Shown one piece after another: positions 58,112 to 64,000 of a DNA stretch of 64,000 bases. Every line of letters starts with the position of its first letter. The stretch's first letter is position 1. Source of the DNA: Azolla caroliniana (taxonomy: Eukaryota > Polypodiophyta); assembly GCA_043228905.1 (NCBI GenBank), contig JBHGNT010000006.1:19654001-19718000 (forward strand). The letters run 5' to 3'. Made by a program: the position numbers and the translations under genes. A model generated the notes under the pieces. It was not told the origin of the DNA and did not search any database. It saw only the letters and a program-made list of their open reading frames with translations.

Positions 58112-58242
58112 ATTGGCTTCATCGTTTTTCCTTAATCAACCATCCTTCATGGGCCATGTCGTTGTTGACGAGATTCTCAGCTTCCTTTCATCATGTCTTC
58201 GGCATACCCTTTCGACTTTGGCCCAATCCTCGGTAAGGCCGT

Positions 58243-59071
58243 TGTCGTAGTGTAGGTTGCACACTATGTGGAAATTATATTTTTGTCCCTCCGGATAAAG
58301 AATGGAGTGCTCGGTGAGAACCGGAAGAAAACGGCATACCGGCGAGGAGGAAAAACGGCATACCGGCAAGGAGGAAAACGGCATACCGGCAAGGAAGAAA
58401 ACGGCATACCGGCAAGGAGGAAAACGGATAAAGAGACATAAATGTAAAAAGAAAGGAAATACTCACTACTGCGCAAGGCGTGATACAAACTTTGCACCTC
58501 CACGTTGACAAACCCCAACCTTACCATTACATTAACTTATATTAAGTGTTTTAAATATAGATTTAATACGTATAAGACCTTTATTTATGCATACCTTTAT
58601 TAAAAGGTAAATCGTGTATTTTTTTAATATATGAAAAAGAAAAAACACGAGACACTAAAAATAACTCATGCACATCTAGCGTGCATGAGCCCTATACTTA
58701 GGAAATAAAAAAGCATCACATGCACATTTAGTGGACATGAACACTTTTTGTAAAAAGCATGTAGCTATGCTTAGTCTCTCCCATCACTATATAAGGATGG
58801 GGAGCACATTGTAGTTGTTGTTGATTATTTGGATTAAGTATTAATCAATACAAAATTTATTCGTGGGATTCACGATTTATACATCTACGTCTCTCTTAAC
58901 ACCCTAAGTACCAATTAATATAGTATACTCGTGTGATTCACGAGTTTCTTATCTTTCTCTTTGCTATTTACTCATAATTAATCTCTATCTCACGAACTTC
59001 TTTCTCCTAGTCCAAGACCTCTGTGGTTCCCACCCGACTCACGCAACGATCCGGAGCCGAAAGGCACGACA
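58243..59071 (+). repeat. Gypsy F-plus 5' LTR
   Basis: 829 bp, TGTCGTAGTG...GGCACGACA. Four copies of a 24-bp unit (AACGGCATACCGGCAAGGAG) lie at about 58325-58430 in U3. A TATA box TATATAA is at 58788-58794, followed by GGATGGGGAGCACA. The LTR end equals the point where F-minus and copia B sequences diverge at 56025, which fixes the end of the LTR. Confidence 0.9.
58325..58430 (+). repeat. 24-bp tandem repeat in the F-plus U3
   Basis: Four units of AACGGCATACCGGCAAGGAG plus GAAA-type spacer, one unit with GGCGAGG. Absent from the F-minus LTR, so it is a recent or variable expansion. A role as enhancer is possible but unproven. Confidence 0.88.
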
Positions 59072-59109
59072 CAGTTGGTGAACCCGACGTGAAGACGGGT
59101 GGCAAGGAG

Positions 59110-61149
59110 ATGGAGGCTCAACAAGCTAACAATATGATGGCGATGTTCGAACGGATGCTTCAAGAACAACGCACGATGTCGGAGATTTCGGCATCAGTAG
59201 AGCGGCTCGTGCAACGCAACGGGCAATTTAATGGTAAGGATGTGTCGCGATATTTGCAGGACTACAAGGCGGAGATGCTCCGGTGCCGGGCTTCGGAAGG
59301 ACTGCAAGTGACATCCTTTAACCGGGTGGCGACCGACGGGCTTCAAGGGAGTATCCACGGGTTGCAACAACAAAATCCGACGTGGGAAGCATTCGAAGAG
59401 GCGTTAAAGACCACGTTTGCCATCGAGGACTCCTCCAAGGCAACGCGGAGGGGATTCGAGGATTGGGTGGAAACGTCAGGTAAGGGGCTGAAGGTCCTCG
59501 AAGTGTTTTCGGCATTCGAAAGTCGGTTCGGGAGGTTGTCCGCGAGAGATCAAACTATTCTTGCACCGGACAAAGTCATCATGTTTTTGCGAGCTGTGGA
59601 CGTCCGGGACCGGAAAGATCTCGGAGTGCTTCTTGAGGACACGACCACCGAAAGCGGCCTCACCGAAACATGGGGAAGCGTGCGGGATATCGTCGCGCGG
59701 TACACGAAGAGGGGGCAATGGCTTGCCAACGAAGAAAAGAGGGTTTCGGAACCGATTCCGAAACCGAGAACGGGATTGGAAGACCATCAACCGAGGGCTC
59801 AGGAGATTACGGCCGAGAAGGGAGTCGACGCGTCTACGGTGGAGCAGCTGCTGAAGGAGATGGAGAATCTAAAGATCGCGATGGTGAAGAAGTCGGATGA
59901 CCGGCCCACAAGCTCCAAATATACGGATCGACGGTGCATATGGTGCGATAGCGCCGAACACGATCGGAGGGATTGCGACGACCATAAGGAGGCGCTACGA
60001 CGGGATCTCATCTACTACGAGGGAAACCGGATTCATTCGATGGACTCTCGGAAGCCACTCCGACCGAACTTCCGGAAAGGCGGCATGAAGAAGGTGCTCG
60101 AGGAGGAGTTAGCGGCAAGAAGCAACTATGCGACAACCGCGGGAATATGTGTCGGGGAGTCATCGGGAGCGAAGGCGTCTTTCTGGCCGGAGGTGCTAGG
60201 AAACACCGAGAAAACCGACTCCAACGATATCCGAAACACCGCGGAAGGCGTCCGGGAAGCTACGGGATGGGAGTGCCCTGTCGACAAGAATAGCATATAC
60301 GCCCTGTGTCAATTACATGAGGTGTATGTGGACGAGAAACGACGGCGCACGGAGGATGCGGCCGGACCATCGAAGATAGCGGAAAGCTGGAACTCCGGAG
60401 GTAAGGGAAAAGAAAAGGCGACTCCGGCATTCAAGCTCGCCTCGGACATAGAACAACAAACTGACTTGAAAAGAGTGTTCGAGGAAAGAATCTTGGATAG
60501 CCGGGTAGATTTTTCGCTGCGGGAACTACTCGGAATAGCGAAGAAGGAGTTTCACGATCTTCTCGTGGATCTCGTGAAAAGGAAGAGACAAAGTACGGAG
60601 GAAAATGCTCCAAGGGTGAATGCAAATACCGTTTCAATGAACGACACCGAAGTGGAAGGCGAAATTCCGAACTCCCACTATACAAGGCCACACTGGGCAC
60701 GTGCGACTACGGAGACTCCGGTCCGAATCGGCAACATCAAAGAACCCGTGCTAGCATTGATTGATCACGGATCGGAGATCAACTTGATGTCCAAGGAGTT
60801 CTACCGAAAGGGGAAGTGGCCTATAAACACCAACCATGGATGGAAGATTCGGGCAGCCACGAAAACGACAGAAGACCTATTTGCGGCTTGTCCGGATGTG
60901 ACGGTAAAGATCGGGGATGTCGAAATTGACCAAAATTTCTTTGTGCAGGATGTGGTTTCACATTCTATCATCCTCGGCCAACCCTTTATCACGGCTTCAC
61001 GGATGGAGACGAAGGTGCTCGATAGTGGTGCGGCTTTTGCGCGAATTCGGAGCCAAAACGGAGGGAAATCCGTCCAATTCCTAACGGTGCCGGCAAATCA
61101 CGAAAGGAACAAGAGGGAACTCTTGTCCCAAGTGAGAATGGATTTTTAA
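59110..61149 (+). CDS. Gypsy F-plus gag-protease
   Basis: ATG at 59110 (MEAQQANNMMAMFERM) is taken as start, since the frame upstream reaches back through the LTR end with no ATG. A helical gag (FNGKDVSRYLQDYKAEMLRC, FEEALKTTFAIED) is followed by a CX2CX4HX4C knuckle CIWCDSAEHDRRDC (about 59935) and a long linker. The retropepsin-like domain is at the end (LALIDHGSEINLMSKEFY at 60751, then HSIILGQPFITASRMETKV). The active site reads DHG instead of DT/SG. The knuckle and protease blocks resemble gypsy elements I know best from fungi. It ends at TAA after a run of five T, with pol open in the -1 frame. No internal lesion was seen. Confidence 0.9.
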   Translation: MEAQQANNMMAMFERMLQEQRTMSEISASVERLVQRNGQFNGKDVSRYLQDYKAEMLRCRASEGLQVTSFNRVATDGLQGSIHGLQQQNPTWEAFEEALKTTFAIEDSSKATRRGFEDWVETSGKGLKVLEVFSAFESRFGRLSARDQTILAPDKVIMFLRAVDVRDRKDLGVLLEDTTTESGLTETWGSVRDIVARYTKRGQWLANEEKRVSEPIPKPRTGLEDHQPRAQEITAEKGVDASTVEQLLKEMENLKIAMVKKSDDRPTSSKYTDRRCIWCDSAEHDRRDCDDHKEALRRDLIYYEGNRIHSMDSRKPLRPNFRKGGMKKVLEEELAARSNYATTAGICVGESSGAKASFWPEVLGNTEKTDSNDIRNTAEGVREATGWECPVDKNSIYALCQLHEVYVDEKRRRTEDAAGPSKIAESWNSGGKGKEKATPAFKLASDIEQQTDLKRVFEERILDSRVDFSLRELLGIAKKEFHDLLVDLVKRKRQSTEENAPRVNANTVSMNDTEVEGEIPNSHYTRPHWARATTETPVRIGNIKEPVLALIDHGSEINLMSKEFYRKGKWPINTNHGWKIRAATKTTEDLFAACPDVTVKIGDVEIDQNFFVQDVVSHSIILGQPFITASRMETKVLDSGAAFARIRSQNGGKSVQFLTVPANHERNKRELLSQVRMDF

Positions 61150-63584
61150 AGCGGACTGTTGCGGAGTGGGGAAGTGATAGTCCGAGAAGCCCTGATACCC
61201 CACACAGGAAGAAAAGTCTCGGAGCAAAACAAGTACGAATCGGCCCGGATGGGGCATCTACGTACACGGCCGTAACCGGAGGAATGAAGAAACAATACCG
61301 ACAAGTGGAGGATAAGTTACGGTCGGCATCAATAATAAAAGAAGACGAAGAAATCGTGGGAGTGATCGAGGAAGTGTTCTATGGGAATACACTACAACGG
61401 CTTGAAGAGCTTGCGGAAGATAAAAGCCAAGGGAACCGGGTAGTCCCGGTGGAATCGGTCGAGATGTACGAGATCGTTGCGAAAATGGGGCCGGGTGCGC
61501 TCCGCAAAGAAGAAGCAATGGTAAGTACGAAATACAAGACCGTGGAGAAGAAGGTGAAACCGGCCGCGGGACCACTACCCGCCGATAGCGAACAAAAGAA
61601 GAAAGAAGTCTCGGGAGATCCGACACTTCGGAAGTCCGTGGATATCGGACATGCCTTCACAGATGAGACCCGGAAGAAACTTCGGATCGGTGGAGGTGGG
61701 TTCCTCTTACAAGAAGAAGAAAAACGGTTTCGAGAGATGTTGGAGCAACATGGCAAAGCATTCGCGTTCACATCGAGGGAGATCGGATGCATTGATCCAA
61801 AGATAGTGGAGCCGATGGTGATTTTCACGATTGATCATGTACCGTGGAACCTGAAGCCGATTCCGGTGCCACGGGCGCATATTCCGAAAGTCATCGACTT
61901 GCTCAAGGAGAAGGTGGCGATGGGGATTCTAGAGCCATCAAGTGCTCCGTACTCAAATCGATGGTTTACGGTTCCGAAGAAGAATGGGTCACTCCGATTC
62001 ATCCAAGACTTGCAACCGGTGAACAAGGTCACGATCCGGAACTCGGGAGTCGGTCCGATAGTGGACGAATTCGCGGAAGCTTTTGCCGGACGTGCGATAT
62101 ACTCCATCGGGGACCTATACTCGGGGTATGACCAATTCCAACTAGCCGTGGAGAGCCGAGACATCACTACCATGCGGACACCGATAGGACTAGTTCGAAT
62201 GTGCACACTACCACAAGGAGCGACAAACTCGGTTGCACATATGATGAACGCGATGAACAAGGTGCTTCGAGATTGCATCCCGGAGATAACGATGCCGTTT
62301 CTAGATGACATTCCGATGAAAGGATGCGCGGTGGAAGAAAAAGATGAGACTATGGATGATCGGGGATGCCGAAAGTTCGTGGTCGACCATATTCATGATT
62401 GCGAGAAAGTGTTGCGAAAGCTAGAAGATGTGCACCTAACACTTTCCGGGGAGAAATCGGCATTCGGGCAAGAAGAAATATTGGTGGTCGGACATCTATG
62501 TGGACCCTACGGCCGAAGACCGTCACCAACAAAGATCGATGCGATTCAAGCTATGAAGGAAGTATGTGAGTCAACATCGGAAGTCCGAAGGTTTCTGGGT
62601 GCGTGTGCATTCTATCACATATGGATTCCGCACTATGCACATATAGCGGACCCGCTCTATCACTTGTTGCGGAAAGGTAAGAAATTCGAGTGGAAACCGG
62701 AACACACTAAAGCCATGAGGAAGCTCAAGAAGACACTATGGAGGGCGGAATCACTTAAGAAGCCAAGCTACGAGCGGCCAATCATAGTAACGGTTGATAC
62801 AAGTCCAACCGGTATCGGGTGGGTCATCAATCAAGCCGACTCGGATGGTTCGCGGTATCCGATCCGATTTGGAGCAAAGGTCCTCAACGAAAGGCAACGC
62901 GGATATGCACAAGTCAAAAGAGAATTGTGGGGAGTCGTGTCGGCGATAAAATCGGATCGGGATTATTTGATCGGAGTTGAAGTGGTGATTGAGACGGATT
63001 GTCTTCCGATACTCGGGATGATGCGGTGTTGTACGATACCGGATGTGGCTATGCTAAGGTGGATTGCATATGTCAAGTCACTTAATCCGGAGGTTCGACA
63101 CATCTCGGGGAAGGACAACGCGGTAGCGGACATGTTATCGAGGGCGCGGTTTGAAGACGACATAACCGAATCAGATAATGAAGAAGTTTCCGAAGACTAC
63201 TTCGCGTCAGAACACATATGCCGAGTGAACGTGATCCGAGAATTCCGGGAAGAAGAATACGAGGGGGAAACCTTGATGATCGGGAAGATGCTACAAGAGG
63301 TCGAGGATTCAACCAATGATAAAGAAAGGAGAGCCGAGATCCGAAGGAAGAAGAGGCAAGTCCAAAAGTTCTTCTTGGAAAACGGTTTAATATGGAGGAC
63401 GCCGAAAAGACCGGATGGGATACCACTTCGAGTAGTCGGGACGAAAGAGCAACGAAACCGGATAATGTCCGAGTTCCACGAATCCGATTGGGCTGGACAT
63501 CGAGGAACATGGGCAACTTTTGTGAAAATCAAGCAAAGATATTGGTGGAAGAACATGTATAAAGATGTCGCGGAGTTCACATAA
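61030..63584 (+). CDS. Gypsy F-plus pol: RT, RNase H and start of integrase
   Basis: The -1 frame opens after a TAG at about 61023 and overlaps gag-pro by about 115 nt. The first ATG is at 61284. RT: VDLLKEKVAMGILEPSSAPY-type start, FTVPKKNGSLRFIQDLQPVN, FAGRAIYSIGDLYSGYDQF and FLDDIPMKG (xxDD box). RNase H: IIVTVDTSPTGIGWVINQ, RFGAKVLNERQRGYAQVKRE, VVIETDCLPILGM and AVADMLSR. Integrase zinc region: FHESDWAGHRGTWATFVKIK with KQRYWWKNMYKDV. Integrase then meets TAA at 63582-63584. The RT and RNase H signatures (FLDD.P.KG, RFG...LNERQRGYAQ, IPD..M.RWI) match the fungal-type gypsy group I recall rather than common plant chromoviruses or Athila/Tat. Confidence 0.9.
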
Positions 63585-64000
63585 AGCTGCGAGAAATGTC
63601 AAGTCTACTCCGGGGTCCGACACCGAGATGAGCTGCATCCGACATTCTCACCGACAATCAACTTCAAGTGGATGGTCGACATTGTAGCTATGCCGACCGG
63701 GATTGGACAAAAGAAATACTTGGTGTTAGCTCGAGAAGATCTCACAAACCAAGTTGAAGGTCGAGCGCTTCGGAGGAAAACGTGTGCCGCGGTGTGCCAA
63801 TTTCTTTTGGAAGAAGTGTTTTGTAGGTACGGCTGCGTAGGACAAGTGATTGCGGACCGGGGAGAACTCGACTCGGACAAAGCTAGGGGATTCTTCGCCA
63901 AACATGGAGTTCGGTTAACGTTGACAACGGCCTACAATCCGGAGGCCAACGGGAAGATCGAACGAGGACATAGTCCGATCGTGAAAGCACTTGCGAAGGC
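63585..64000 (+). CDS. Gypsy F-plus integrase core, partial
   Basis: In the same frame after the TAA: SCEKCQVYSG (second half of the HHCC zinc finger), FKWMVDIVAMPTGIGQKKYL (first catalytic D), GQVIADRGELDSDKARGFFA (second D) and YNPEANGKIERGHSPIVKAL (E). DDE residues are all present. It runs off the window. Confidence 0.9.

Larger units (their letters stand above)
56025..58242 (-). mobile_element. Gypsy F-minus: 3' LTR and 3' internal part
   Basis: The LTR is 56025-56769 (745 bp; minus-strand start TGTCGTAGTG, end GGCACGACA). It is preceded on the minus strand by a polypurine tract GGAGGGGGTGAG (56770-56781) and an extra ORF (56771-58111). It is cut at 58242 by the LTR of a plus-strand relative; the rest should lie past that element. 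It landed in the leader of copia B. Confidence 0.85.
58243..64000 (+). mobile_element. Gypsy F-plus: 5' LTR, gag-pro, pol (continues past the window)
   Basis: The LTR is 58243-59071, followed by a leader with a primer-site candidate (TTGGTGAACCCGACG, 59075-59089), gag-pro (59110-61149) and pol (from about 61030 in the -1 frame to the end of the window). It is inserted in F-minus, head to head; the base before the LTR is preceded by GCCGT. Only one premature stop is seen (63582-63584). Confidence 0.92.

Overview
This 64 kb window is nuclear DNA of a land plant, made almost entirely of transposable elements nested in one another. I see no convincing host housekeeping gene, rRNA, functional tRNA or CRISPR. 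The plant assignment rests on Ty1/copia elements with initiator-tRNA-Met-type primer sites (TGGTATCA...), an L1-type LINE with a DUF4283-like ORF1 and a zf-RVT tail, canonical GT-AG introns, and stop codons that look like decay of methylated CAG sites. A lineage that keeps many old repeats (fern, lycophyte, bryophyte or gymnosperm) is possible, but the sequence does not fix it.

Layout. (1) 1-17950: a minus-strand copia element (copia A) is split by a 15.4 kb DNA transposon (1798-17244) with matching 8-bp target duplications ATCTCGAC. That transposon carries a decayed minus-strand transposase-like gene, about 4 kb of TATG/TG microsatellite, a nearly intact full-length LINE (8928-15360) with its own 14-bp duplication, and a 600-bp MITE with an 8-bp duplication. 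(2) 20.3-23.8 kb: a plus-strand gypsy gag-protease ruin (gypsy G) hit by two solo LTRs, each with a 5-bp duplication. (3) 23.9-29.4 kb: an array of a 19-bp perfect palindrome, interrupted by a 4.5 kb copia element (copia E). (4) 29.5-37.9 kb: AT-rich DNA with a 260-bp tandem duplication and a hAT transposase remnant interrupted by a 5'-truncated LINE. (5) 38-50.4 kb: an 85-bp minisatellite, then an unnamed transposon-like gene whose roughly 1 kb intron is filled with TAGCTAATTAGCTA palindromes. Copia D (40943-46487) sits inside one of its exons. Antisense ORFs and a second TAGCTAATTAGCTA array follow. (6) 50.4-64 kb: a LINE fragment cut by copia B (minus), whose primer site is cut by a minus-strand gypsy (F-minus), which is cut in turn by a plus-strand relative (F-plus) running off the end of the window.

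The elements act only as autonomous mobile units: gag, protease, integrase and RT/RNase H for the LTR elements, EN-RT for the LINEs, and transposases for the DNA elements. The best preserved are copia B (two amber stops), the LINE (two amber stops) and gypsy F-plus (one ochre stop in the visible part). The most novel material is the pair of large DNA-element loci with unfamiliar proteins, the two palindrome arrays, and the gypsy F family: fungal-like pol, DHG protease, a probable -1 frameshift, an extra charged ORF, and a tRNA-like segment antisense in its LTR.
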